Below are positions 56,035 through 64,000 of a DNA stretch of 64,000 bases, piece by piece. The position numbers and the translations under genes were made by a program. Positions within the stretch are counted from its first letter, which is position 1. Each line of letters starts with the position of its first letter. The notes below the pieces were generated by a model. It was not told the DNA's origin. It ran no database searches and was given only the letters and a program-made list of their open reading frames with translations. The DNA comes from Treponema denticola ATCC 35405 (lineage in GTDB: Bacteria; Spirochaetota; Spirochaetia; Treponematales; Treponemataceae): assembly GCF_000008185.1 (NCBI RefSeq), contig NC_002967.9, positions 930,001-994,000 of the forward strand, in the 5' to 3' direction.

Positions 56035-57222
56035 ATGGCGACAGAAAAAGTTTTTTTTCATGTTGATATCGATGCCTTTTTTGCTTCCGTTGAACAGCTT
56101 GATAATCCGGAGTATATGGGTAAACCTGTAATTGTCGGCGGTCAATCTGAAAGAGGTGTTGTTTCAACTTGTTCCTATGAGGCCAGAAAATTTGGAGTTC
56201 ATTCAGCGATGCCTATTTTACAGGCTAGAAAACTTTGTCCAAGCGGTATATTTTTAAGAGGCCGCATGGATCGTTATCATGAAAAATCAAAAGAAGTTAT
56301 GTCTATTTTTAAAGATTTTACTCCCGAAATAAAACAAATTTCTGTGGATGAAGCATTTTTAAATATGACGGGAATGGAAAAAATATTCGGCACTCCTAAA
56401 AATTCCGCACTTCTATTAAAAAAGACTATAAAAGAAGAAACGGGTTTAACCGTTTCTGTGGGCTGTGCTCAAAATAAATATATTGCAAAGATAGCATCCG
56501 GACGCTCAAAGCCTGACGGGCTTTTTATTGTAAAGGCCGGTGAAGAAATTGATTTTATGAAAAGTCTTCCCTTAAAGGATGTATGGGGAGTAGGGGGGAA
56601 AACGCGGGAAAGACTTATTGCCGCAGGTTTGACTAGCGTGCCCCAAATTTTTAATTCAAGCGAACATCTTTTACAGAGTATTTTAGGAAATGCATCCGGC
56701 AGTTTTTTATTTCAGGCTGTACGGGGGGAGCTTTATGATGTTTTTAGCGACGATGTCAAATCTCATTCGATAAGTACGGAACGAACTTTTGAGCATGATT
56801 TATTTTCTCATGCTGAGATAGATGATGTTATGTTTTATCTTGCATCTGAGCTTATGTATAGAATATTTGATGAGAAGGTAAAAGGGAAAACCGTTTCAGT
56901 GAAAATACGCTATAATGATTTTACTACTGTTTCAGTTCAATCGACAGGAGCTGTTGTCAACGATACTCAGGATTTGTTTGAGCGGGCAAGAGAGCTTTTT
57001 TACAAAAAATTCGATAATAAAACGCCCATAAGGCTGCTGGGCTTATGCATCATGAATATTGAATCCGATATTCCCGAAGCACAAACAGAATTATTTTACA
57101 GCGAAAAGAATGTAAAAAAAAGAAAGATTGAAGAAACTATGTATACCCTTACAAAAAAAGAGGGAAAGAATATTTTAAAGCCTGCGCGTCTTTTAAAAAA
57201 AGATAAGGATGGCCTTGAATGA
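56035..57222 (+). CDS. dinB: DNA polymerase IV (Y family)
   Basis: The 395-residue error-prone polymerase carries out translesion synthesis. Catalytic motifs are FFHVDIDAFFASVEQ (Asp 10 region) and QISVDEAFLNMT (SVDE near 105). The thumb with VWGVGGKTRERL and the little-finger domain at 240-350 follow. It lacks an obvious C-terminal beta-clamp peptide of the QLxLF type, although TELFY near 356 is similar. The frame opens 30 bases earlier, but the start ATEKVFFHVDID at 56035 matches the family. It overlaps the next gene by ATGA. Confidence 0.93.
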   Translation: MATEKVFFHVDIDAFFASVEQLDNPEYMGKPVIVGGQSERGVVSTCSYEARKFGVHSAMPILQARKLCPSGIFLRGRMDRYHEKSKEVMSIFKDFTPEIKQISVDEAFLNMTGMEKIFGTPKNSALLLKKTIKEETGLTVSVGCAQNKYIAKIASGRSKPDGLFIVKAGEEIDFMKSLPLKDVWGVGGKTRERLIAAGLTSVPQIFNSSEHLLQSILGNASGSFLFQAVRGELYDVFSDDVKSHSISTERTFEHDLFSHAEIDDVMFYLASELMYRIFDEKVKGKTVSVKIRYNDFTTVSVQSTGAVVNDTQDLFERARELFYKKFDNKTPIRLLGLCIMNIESDIPEAQTELFYSEKNVKKRKIEETMYTLTKKEGKNILKPARLLKKDKDGLE

Positions 57223-60200
57223 AAAAAATATTTTCAATTGCGTTCTGTATTTTTTTGTTAAGCTTTGTCCACGGTTTTGAAAATGATGAAAACCCGAATG
57301 TAGATTTCGGTATTGATTTAATTAAGAATAGAACAGGAGAAAATAAGGCCGGTCAATATTTTAAAAATTTCGATAAAGAAAATACTGTTCTTTTTTTGGA
57401 CGGATTTTGGGATCTTGAATTTTTAGGACTTTCAAGCTTTGAATTTTTTGACGGTTATGCAAAAGTAAATTCTTTTCAAGGCGTATTTAAACAAAAAGCC
57501 AATTTATCGTTATTGCTGTTATTGAACAATGCATTTTATTTTGAAACTCTTTATAAAGATGATTATAAAAAAAGTACTTTAGCCTTAGGTTATTTTGGAA
57601 AAGAAGATTCTCCTATAAAACATATTCGTGCGGGTAACAGTAATATAAAATTCCCGCTTAATTATGGGTATATAAATACGGGAGGCGGTAAGTTCATAAG
57701 TCCCGGTATCATGGGGACTTTTGCAGGGGATAAATGGAATGCCGATGTTATGCTAAGATATGAAAGCTCCGAATATAATTCAAAAACATATTACGGCAGT
57801 ACGGAAGTTATAGAAAATAAAATCTCGATTAATGCTTGGCAAAGAGCGAGACATTTTTATATACCTGTAGATAGCCTATATGGAAAACCCGTCTTGGTTT
57901 TTGTTAAAGATTTTGCAGGAGCACAATGGCGGCCGTTAAGTCCCGATGAATTTTCAGTCGACCCTCGTTTAAAAGTTTTATCGTTGAAAAAATCTTACCC
58001 CGAAGGAGTGGCTATAAATTATTTTGATTTAGAGAGCAATCCTGCTGATGTGAACAATCCTGCAAATAAGCATTTAAATAATGTCAAAACCTATTTTTCA
58101 ATCTTGGGCTCTATTCCTGCGGTAACTGAAGTGGTTTCTTCTATTCTTTCTAATGTTATCGGTTATAAAAAAAATATTTTTGGTAAAGATTGTTTGATTT
58201 TAAAAGAGAAAAAATTTTCGCCCTTTGAAATTGCATCGCGGTATAATGAACCTCAAGTCAAAGGCGATTCCTCCATATCCGTTGTTGATACGCATAATCA
58301 GAGCGTCAATAATGATTTTACTGCGAATATAGAAACAACCGATAATTTTTTAAGCGGTTTTCAAAAGTTACAATTTGTTCAGGTTTTGGATTCAAGCAAG
58401 GATTATGATTTTGTTAATCCCCAACAAATGTTTCCTTTCCGCAAGACGGATTATAAGATATATCTTCCTGACAATTCCGATGAAACCGATCTAAGTTTAC
58501 AAATATTATGTAAAAATTATACGCCAACGGCGGGTTTTATTTTGCCGGATACGGCTATTCCGGGAAGTATTCGTGTTTTAAAAAATAAAATAAGGATATT
58601 TAATTTTTCTTATAATGAATCTAATCATACTTTGACAATAAATGAACCTGTTTTTTCAAATGATATTATAGAAATTCAATGGAAGGAAGGTTTGACATAT
58701 TCGGATTCCGGTACTACAAGGTTTGCAGCAGGAGCACATTGGAAGCCGGTTAAAGGTTTGGATATCTTTTTTGCAGGTTCCGGCGATTGGGAAAATACGA
58801 ATAAAACTAATCCTATTGATATATATAAACTTTCAAGCGGTATAGATTATCAGAATCAAAAAATAAAAACGGGAACAGCCGTAGGCTTTGAAGCCGATGT
58901 TGATCGTAATAAAAAGGCAAGAGAACAAATTTACTCTTTTCAAAACAAAGCATATTTTAATTATAGTTTTGCCGGGTCTTTATATTCTAAAAATGATGTG
59001 CCTATTTTTTCTAATCTTTTGTTTAATTTTGAAGAAAATTTTATAAGCAATAAAACATCTTTAAATCTTCATACAAAAACTAATGCCACTCTTGATATTT
59101 GGAAGATAAAATTGGCAGGCTTGATATCTTTAAAGGCTGACTTTTTATCAAAAAAATCGGGATTGAATATTATTGAAAGTTACGGTCATTCCGTAATAAT
59201 ACCGATTTATTTTTTTAGTGCTTCAGAAGATTTTTTTGTTAACATATATGATTCTATATTAAGGCGTGAATGTAAAATAGATTTTCAAAAATATATAGAT
59301 GTAAATTATATTACCGCTATTGATTACAATAAAGACTATACTTCTCAAAAAATATTTACATCAATTGCACCTATTATTCCTCAGGCAAAATTCGGAACAA
59401 TATATACTCAGATAAATTTTTCAGTGGGACAAAAATATAAAACTATTTTTAATCCTTCATCTTTATCTTATGATGAGGCATGGAAAAAAAGCTTAATCGA
59501 TATGTATTCGCCGGGTGAAAAAAATGCCGAAAACAGAACCGCAGATATAAAGTTTTTATTCAATTATTTTGCAAATGAAGAAGATAAAACAGGTATTAGG
59601 TTATCGGGTTTAAATTTTGAAGCTTTTTCAAAAACGAATTTTCAAAATAAAAAACAAAAAGGATCCGGTGATGAAACGGGTATTGAAATTTCCATACCAT
59701 TTAATACCGGTAAAATGTTTTTTTCACCTATTATAAAAAGGACAATTACAAAAGAGAAAAAAGCTATAGAAGCTGAAAAACTTGAATCCTATGCCTTGGA
59801 TTTGAATTCTTTGTTTACAGGCCTAGGCGAACAATATTGGCTTTTTTCAAAACCGTTTTTTTATGATATGTTTGACCAAAAAATAAACAGTCAGATTCAA
59901 ACCGAGAATAAAAACTTATTTTACAGCTTCTTTAATTCTTACGGGTTTAACCTTTCAAGGTTGATAAGCGGGACTATTAAAGATGTATATACTCCCTTGG
60001 AATTCGGTACGGCTGTATCAAGATTAGTACAGTCTTCTCAATTAAATTCCGGACAAAGCAATATATACGGACTTGATTTTTCTTTTAGGTATACGGCTTT
60101 AAATATTTCAGGTAAATACGGTTATTTTAGTTGGTTTAATTTTTATGATGAAGATGAATTAAATCGGCTTTATAAATTCGGCTTTTTGTTTGGAAAAGAC

Positions 60201-60638
60201 TTTTTTAAATTTAACTTTAATTCAAATCATAGCCTTTATTTTTTCTTTAACTCAAATAATAGATTGGGTTTTGAAAACGAATTTTTATATACGGCTTCAA
60301 AAATAGGTATGCAAAAATTTTTAACGGATGAATGGAAAGAAAAATTCAGCTTGATTTTTTCTTACAAAGGTGGAACATCTCTTCCCCGTTTGATAATAGA
60401 AACTTTTTCAAAAATACCTCTGTCCGACAGCAGGGAAGAAAGACTTTCTGTGGAGTTCTCGCAAAATAAAAGTTTACCAAAACTTAACTATAAGTTTTCT
60501 TTTAAGCATTTGCAATCTACAAAGATAGGCTCTCATGGCGAGATAAAAATATTTGCAGAATTGGAAGGTGCTTCTACAACATCGAATTCTTTTTTGCTCA
60601 ATATAAATGCAGGAATTTCAGGAAAGGTAGATTTTTAA
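57219..60638 (+). CDS. Large exported beta-rich envelope protein
   Basis: The 1139-residue protein has a signal peptide (KKIFSIAFCIFLLSFVHG). The rest is almost wholly beta-strand-like: alternating aromatic and polar segments such as LNLHTKTNATLDIWKIKLAG and YGFNLSRLISGTIK, and it ends in VDF. A C-terminal phenylalanine and many Tyr/Phe-rich strands suggest an outer-membrane beta-barrel; the first 450 residues could form a periplasmic or plug part. Its ATG overlaps the dinB stop (ATGA). I do not recognise the family. Cellular place and function are inferred from composition only. Confidence 0.7.
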   Translation: MKKIFSIAFCIFLLSFVHGFENDENPNVDFGIDLIKNRTGENKAGQYFKNFDKENTVLFLDGFWDLEFLGLSSFEFFDGYAKVNSFQGVFKQKANLSLLLLLNNAFYFETLYKDDYKKSTLALGYFGKEDSPIKHIRAGNSNIKFPLNYGYINTGGGKFISPGIMGTFAGDKWNADVMLRYESSEYNSKTYYGSTEVIENKISINAWQRARHFYIPVDSLYGKPVLVFVKDFAGAQWRPLSPDEFSVDPRLKVLSLKKSYPEGVAINYFDLESNPADVNNPANKHLNNVKTYFSILGSIPAVTEVVSSILSNVIGYKKNIFGKDCLILKEKKFSPFEIASRYNEPQVKGDSSISVVDTHNQSVNNDFTANIETTDNFLSGFQKLQFVQVLDSSKDYDFVNPQQMFPFRKTDYKIYLPDNSDETDLSLQILCKNYTPTAGFILPDTAIPGSIRVLKNKIRIFNFSYNESNHTLTINEPVFSNDIIEIQWKEGLTYSDSGTTRFAAGAHWKPVKGLDIFFAGSGDWENTNKTNPIDIYKLSSGIDYQNQKIKTGTAVGFEADVDRNKKAREQIYSFQNKAYFNYSFAGSLYSKNDVPIFSNLLFNFEENFISNKTSLNLHTKTNATLDIWKIKLAGLISLKADFLSKKSGLNIIESYGHSVIIPIYFFSASEDFFVNIYDSILRRECKIDFQKYIDVNYITAIDYNKDYTSQKIFTSIAPIIPQAKFGTIYTQINFSVGQKYKTIFNPSSLSYDEAWKKSLIDMYSPGEKNAENRTADIKFLFNYFANEEDKTGIRLSGLNFEAFSKTNFQNKKQKGSGDETGIEISIPFNTGKMFFSPIIKRTITKEKKAIEAEKLESYALDLNSLFTGLGEQYWLFSKPFFYDMFDQKINSQIQTENKNLFYSFFNSYGFNLSRLISGTIKDVYTPLEFGTAVSRLVQSSQLNSGQSNIYGLDFSFRYTALNISGKYGYFSWFNFYDEDELNRLYKFGFLFGKDFFKFNFNSNHSLYFFFNSNNRLGFENEFLYTASKIGMQKFLTDEWKEKFSLIFSYKGGTSLPRLIIETFSKIPLSDSREERLSVEFSQNKSLPKLNYKFSFKHLQSTKIGSHGEIKIFAELEGASTTSNSFLLNINAGISGKVDF

Positions 60639-60659
60639 AGAGTTAAGAAGTTGTTAGGT

Positions 60660-61457
60660 CTATGAGCTGATTTGAATTCTTTTTACCGAAACGGCTTTTT
60701 TTGTTTCGGTGTCTATCTCCGCAACTAAACCGCAAAATATTGCAACTCCGTCTTCAAGCACTTCTACACGCTGAGGTACCTGACTCTTTGTTCTTGTAAT
60801 CGCGGTAAAAGGACTTCCTCCGATTACGGACTCCTTGGCGCCGATCATTCCGAGGTCGGTAATATAGGCTGTGCCGTTCGGTAAGATTCTTTCGTCCGCC
60901 GTTTGAGTATGAGTATGAGTTCCTGCAAAAACAGAAACCCTGCCGTCAACGTAGAAGGCCAGAGCTTCTTTTTCCATTGTGGATTCCGCATGAAAGTCTA
61001 TGATGTTAATCGACTCGGATAAATTATTTTCATTTTGCGAAGAGAAAAGAAAATCAATGGACTGGAATGGACAATCGATAGCCCTCATGTTTTCTCTTCC
61101 TTGAAGATTTATTACGCTGTATTTGATTCCGTTTTTTTCGATAAGGGCGAGACCTGAACCTTGCGCAAATGGAAAATTATGAGGCCGCAAAACTCTTTTG
61201 TCCTTGCCGAAATTCATACGGATTTCAAACCTTTCCAGAGTATGATTTCCGCCGGTTATAATATCAACGCCTGCCTTAAAAAAGGATTCCGTCTGATCGT
61301 CTTTTATTCCCACACCGTGGGACGTGTTTTCTCCGTTTACCACACAAAAATCTATTTTTTCTTTTTTTATTATTAAGGGCAAATGTTTTTGTAAGGTTTC
61401 AAGACCTAAGTTGCCGCAAACATCTCCTCCCATAAAAATTTTTATAAATTGTTTCAT
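60660..61457 (-). CDS. YmdB-family metallophosphoesterase
   Basis: The 265-residue protein has GGDVCGNLGLETLQKHLP at the start, then VVNGENTSHGVGI, GGNHTLE, IDFHAESTMEK and FAGTHTHTQTADERILP. These metal-binding motifs (GD, NGE, GNHT, H-x-E, GTHTH) define the TIGR00282/YmdB family, cyclic-nucleotide phosphodiesterases that in Bacillus affect biofilm and motility choice. The length is normal. It follows the tatD gene on the same strand, but a promoter lies in the 32-base gap and predicts a leaderless message. Confidence 0.93.
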   Translation of the reverse strand: MKQFIKIFMGGDVCGNLGLETLQKHLPLIIKKEKIDFCVVNGENTSHGVGIKDDQTESFFKAGVDIITGGNHTLERFEIRMNFGKDKRVLRPHNFPFAQGSGLALIEKNGIKYSVINLQGRENMRAIDCPFQSIDFLFSSQNENNLSESINIIDFHAESTMEKEALAFYVDGRVSVFAGTHTHTQTADERILPNGTAYITDLGMIGAKESVIGGSPFTAITRTKSQVPQRVEVLEDGVAIFCGLVAEIDTETKKAVSVKRIQISS

Positions 61458-61464
61458 AGGGTTT

Positions 61465-61493
61465 ATTTTAGAATAAGATTAAAAAAAAATCAA
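61465..61493 (-). promoter_or_regulatory. Leaderless-type promoter of the YmdB gene
   Basis: Minus strand: TTGATT (61488-61493, overlapping the tatD stop), 17 bases, TAAAAT (61465-61470). The ATG follows seven bases on (61455-61457). No Shine-Dalgarno sequence. Confidence 0.6.
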
Positions 61494-62311
61494 TTGCCGT
61501 CAAAACGGATATTATATGCTTTTTTTAAATTTTCAAAGATTGAATCTTTTAATTCTTCCGCATAATTTTTATAAGTTTTTCCATCATAGTTTAAAAGTCC
61601 CTCGGATTGCGCCCTTAATTCTGCAAGAACTGAAAACACTTTTTTTATATCCGTAGGAAGTGAAAATTTTTCTTCTTTTAGACTCATGTATGGGGCGTCG
61701 GTTTCGGTTAAAATTCTATCCTCTTCTAAAGTTGCAGCCGTTTCAAGCTGAGCTTTTTGTCCTCGGAGCAGGCCCTTACCGATACAAAAATAGGCATTTA
61801 CTCCTTTTTTTAGAAATGATCTTGCTTCGGTTACGGAGCCCGCCCATCCGTGAAAGATAACCGCATTTATTTTTTTTAGAGTTTTTACATCATCGAATAT
61901 GAGGTGCATTCCTTTTCGGCAGTGTACAACTATGGGAAGATTAGATTTTTGGGCAAAAGCAAGTTGGGTCTTCCATACTTTTTTTTGAGCTTCTAATGTG
62001 CTTCGATAGTGTTCGTCAAAGAGGTCGAATCCGCATTCCCCAATGGCGGCTATTCTTTTTTCGGTTAAAAGTTTTTCTAAATATGGAATCTCGTCTTCTA
62101 TCGGGCATTGAGGATGTATGCCGAAAGAAAGAATAAAATGTTCGGAATTTTCCCTGCATATTTTTTCTTGAATTTCAAAACGGCCGGCCTCATTTGCAGA
62201 AGCACAAAAAAATATATCCTTATCAAAGGTCTTTAAAATCGAATTTTCTATATTTTGAGAATTTAATTCTTCTATCGTATCTAAAATATGAACATGGGCA
62301 TCGGTATACAT
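61490..62311 (-). CDS. TatD-family metal-dependent hydrolase
   Basis: The 273-residue TIM-barrel protein has the metal-site motifs YTDAHVHIL, SFGIHPQCP, AIGECGFDLFDEHY, LPIVVHCRKG, IFHGWAGS and LTETDAPYM, as in TatD DNases. Members are 3'-5' exonucleases or DNA-repair/proofreading enzymes; the exact substrate is not known here. It is of normal length. A TATAAT sits seven bases before the ATG without a Shine-Dalgarno sequence. Confidence 0.92.
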   Translation of the reverse strand: MYTDAHVHILDTIEELNSQNIENSILKTFDKDIFFCASANEAGRFEIQEKICRENSEHFILSFGIHPQCPIEDEIPYLEKLLTEKRIAAIGECGFDLFDEHYRSTLEAQKKVWKTQLAFAQKSNLPIVVHCRKGMHLIFDDVKTLKKINAVIFHGWAGSVTEARSFLKKGVNAYFCIGKGLLRGQKAQLETAATLEEDRILTETDAPYMSLKEEKFSLPTDIKKVFSVLAELRAQSEGLLNYDGKTYKNYAEELKDSIFENLKKAYNIRFDGN

Positions 62312-62318
62312 GGGAGTT

Positions 62319-62347
62319 ATTATATCCTAAAGGTATCGTTTTGTATA
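62319..62347 (-). promoter_or_regulatory. Leaderless-type promoter of tatD
   Basis: Minus strand: TATACA (62342-62347), 17 bases, TATAAT (62319-62324), then seven bases to the ATG (62309-62311). No ribosome site. Confidence 0.6.
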
Positions 62348-62376
62348 CCGAAAATAGTACTATACGGAGGGAAAGT

Positions 62377-62589
62377 ATGAAATTATATTCAATAAAAACT
62401 ACTCAAGGCGATGCCTCATATTGTTCTATTTTGCAAGAAACAGATGCCGGATACATCCTGCGTATTTGTATGGATAAAGAGGGTTATCAAAAGGTAAGTG
62501 AAGATTTTATAGAAAAGGATCTTTTTGATATGTGCGTCCGCACAGGCTATATTCATGAGCTTTCGGAAGCAGCTTCCGTAGTAGCTTAA
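62377..62589 (+). CDS. Small conserved-looking protein of unknown function
   Basis: The 70-residue protein (MKLYSIKTTQGDASYCSILQ at its start, ending SEAASVVA) follows a strong GGAGG at the right distance from the ATG. It looks like a compact alpha/beta fold with the two cysteines of SYCSI and FDMCVRT. No signal or membrane segment. It has its own terminator and diverges from tatD. I do not know its family. Confidence 0.75.
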   Translation: MKLYSIKTTQGDASYCSILQETDAGYILRICMDKEGYQKVSEDFIEKDLFDMCVRTGYIHELSEAASVVA

Positions 62590-62603
62590 GCTTCATTTAA
62601 TAA

Positions 62604-62643
62604 GACGGTAATTATGGCTTGGCCCCGTAATTACCGTCCTTTT
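62604..62643. terminator. Terminator between the small gene and efp
   Basis: GACGGTAATTA (62604-62614) and TAATTACCGTC (62628-62638) form a perfect 11-base stem, followed by CTTTT. It separates two converging genes. Confidence 0.75.
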
Positions 62644-62652
62644 CCGTAAAGG

Positions 62653-63216
62653 TTAGCTGTTAACTCTTTCCTGATATTCGTTAGTTTCGGTGTTTACGAG
62701 AATTTTTTCGCCCTGTTTAATAAATAGGGGAACACGAACTACAAGACCTGTTTCGGTAACTATGGGTTTTGTTGCTCCCGAAACGGTATCTCCCTTTATA
62801 TAGTTTTCGCTTTGCTCTACAATAAAAATCATCTTTGTGGGAATCCTTACATCGATAGGTTCATTTTCCCAGATGAGAATATCGTATTCATCGCCTTCTC
62901 TTAGATAATGTTCCTTGTCGCCTATTGTTTCGGCAGGTACGGAAATGGATTCAAAACTTTCCGTATCCATGAACATAAACTGGTCTCCGTCTTTGTACTG
63001 ATACTGACACTTGTGGGTATCTACTACTGCATCTTCAACGGTGTCTGCAGTTTTGATGGTCTGCATTAAAACGGAACCGTCTCTTAGATTTTTCATTTTA
63101 ACACGGGCAAAGGCCGCACCCTTTCCGGGGTTGACAAATTCCCTCTCAACAACTAAATAGGGAGTTCCCTTATTGAGCAAAACCGTGCCCTTAGCTATAT
63201 CTCCGCCTCTAATCAT
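62653..63216 (-). CDS. efp: Elongation factor P
   Basis: The 187-residue protein has the three OB-like domains of EF-P: domain I with IRGGDIAKGTVLLNKGTPYLVVEREFVNPGKGAAFARVKMKN, domain II around 70-125 and domain III ending EKILVNTETNEYQERV. The loop at the tip, NPGKGAAF with the lysine at 32, is where a beta-lysyl or other modification would sit. EF-P relieves ribosome stalling at polyproline. A GAGGTG site precedes the ATG. No modifying-enzyme gene is adjacent. Confidence 0.97.
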   Translation of the reverse strand: MIRGGDIAKGTVLLNKGTPYLVVEREFVNPGKGAAFARVKMKNLRDGSVLMQTIKTADTVEDAVVDTHKCQYQYKDGDQFMFMDTESFESISVPAETIGDKEHYLREGDEYDILIWENEPIDVRIPTKMIFIVEQSENYIKGDTVSGATKPIVTETGLVVRVPLFIKQGEKILVNTETNEYQERVNS

Positions 63217-63340
63217 TTTTCACCTCATTTAAATTGTGCGATATTTTAGCATTTTTGATGTTTTTATGCAAGAGTCCGCATTGCCTCAAGTTAAAATTTT
63301 TTTGCCGATTTAGAGGGTAATTTAACCGCAATGCGAATAC

Positions 63341-63368
63341 TTGACTTATTATAAAACTATGATACAAT
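63341..63368 (+). promoter_or_regulatory. Candidate promoter of the last gene
   Basis: TTGACT (63341-63346), 16 bases, TACAAT (63363-63368), about 30 bases upstream of the GTG start, which has a TAGGAG site. Confidence 0.5.
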
Positions 63369-63399
63369 TATATTAAGCCTGTTTAATTAGGAGCGCTTT

Positions 63400-64000
63400 G
63401 TGAAAAAATCTCGTATATTTACAGTTATAAAATGTTTATTCTTAGCCGCCTTTGTAATATGTACAATTGTTATCTCAAAAAATCGGTATAAAATATCAGG
63501 TTTTATAAGTCTTGAAGAGTCCGAAACCGATTACGAAGCTTTTTGGGATTTTATTTATAACGAATATCCTTTTACCGAAGTATGCGAAAGAAAAGGGGCC
63601 GATTTAAAAAAAATAAAAGAAGAAGGTTACAAAGAAATAAAATCTTCATCTCCTAGATATAGTCAAAACTCATATATATCTTTTTATGCAAAACTTTGTG
63701 AAGATATCACTTCCCGCTATTTTACAGGTCATCTTTATCCTGCATCTATGAGAGATCATGAATATGGTATGACTGTTTCCGATTCCTATTTTAAGTTATA
63801 CGATGTAGATTTAATGAACTCTTTTTATAGAGTCAAGCCTTCGTATTCCGTTAATTCTTTAATCGGCAGCGATGCAAGAATGGTTAAGGTCGATATAAAA
63901 ATAATCGAAGAAGGAAAGATTGCTTATGTAAGAATTGATTCTTTTAGGAAAAGAGGCTATGCAAAAGAGTATATACAGTATAAAAAGGATATGAAAAAGT
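63400..64000 (+). CDS. Probable S41-family peptidase, N-terminal part
   Basis: A GTG at 63400, preceded by TTAGGAG, opens a frame of 200 codons that runs off the right edge. The protein starts with a membrane anchor (about 8-26; VIKCLFLAAFVICTIVI). A helical region typical of S41 peptidase N-termini follows (EAFWDFIYNEYPFTEVCERKG, FYAKLCEDITSRYFTGHLYP), and the beginning of a core-like strand IAYVRIDSFRK. The catalytic Ser-Lys part would lie outside the window, so the call is by family resemblance of the N-terminal portion only. Confidence 0.55.
   Translation, partial: MKKSRIFTVIKCLFLAAFVICTIVISKNRYKISGFISLEESETDYEAFWDFIYNEYPFTEVCERKGADLKKIKEEGYKEIKSSSPRYSQNSYISFYAKLCEDITSRYFTGHLYPASMRDHEYGMTVSDSYFKLYDVDLMNSFYRVKPSYSVNSLIGSDARMVKVDIKIIEEGKIAYVRIDSFRKRGYAKEYIQYKKDMKK

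Overview
The window looks like chromosomal DNA of an oral treponeme, very probably Treponema denticola or a close relative. The evidence is a low-GC background, a TdeIII-type restriction endonuclease, groES next to a small sigma-70 factor, many spirochaete-type lipoproteins, a CHASE2 adenylate cyclase, and a formylglycine-enzyme-fold lipoprotein whose C-terminus looks like the variable region of the Treponema diversity-generating retroelement (TvpA type). No rRNA, tRNA or CRISPR array was seen.

Layout. (1) 1-9.2 kb is an accessory, defence-like region: the 3' end of an AIPR-family gene overlapping a TdeIII-type endonuclease, an HNH-type nuclease, a lone half-size ABC exporter, and a 1208-residue KAP/YobI-type P-loop ATPase. 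Decayed coding fragments lie between them. (2) 9.2-17.7 kb carries an AraC-type regulator and four half-size ABC exporters in two pairs. One pair is a heterodimer with complementary degenerate ATP sites. The other is a visibly GC-richer IrtAB/YbtPQ-like pair. Good promoters with CGG-NN-CCG palindromes precede both pairs. (3) 17.9-35 kb is mainly housekeeping: peptidase T, a PhnC-PhnE-PhnE importer without a binding protein, ornithine carbamoyltransferase, YitT, MATE, CHASE2 cyclase, acetate kinase, GroES, a sigma factor behind a sigma-54-like promoter, a THUMP methyltransferase, lipoproteins and an acyl-CoA synthetase.

(4) 36-38.8 kb is the most interesting accessory stretch. It holds a repeat element, a DUF4469/HU-like DNA-binding protein, a cluster of TTCCC/GGGAA palindromes, and the predicted retroelement target lipoprotein followed by a run of hairpins. 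No reverse transcriptase or template repeat was seen in the window, so diversification would have to act in trans. (5) 38.8-48.9 kb has an EF-G-like GTPase, an Rpn/PDDEXK transposase-nuclease, enolase and a BMP-type (Rfu/Pnr-like) ABC importer. (6) 49-64 kb has LemA and TPM proteins, GDPD, patatin, a NusG-II protein, an SpsE/NeuB-like synthase, a small J-domain protein, DNA polymerase IV, two large envelope proteins of unknown function, YmdB, TatD, EF-P and the start of a probable S41 peptidase.

Several genes (BMP lipoprotein, patatin, YmdB, TatD) have a -10 box only 6-7 bases before the ATG and no Shine-Dalgarno sequence, which predicts leaderless transcripts.
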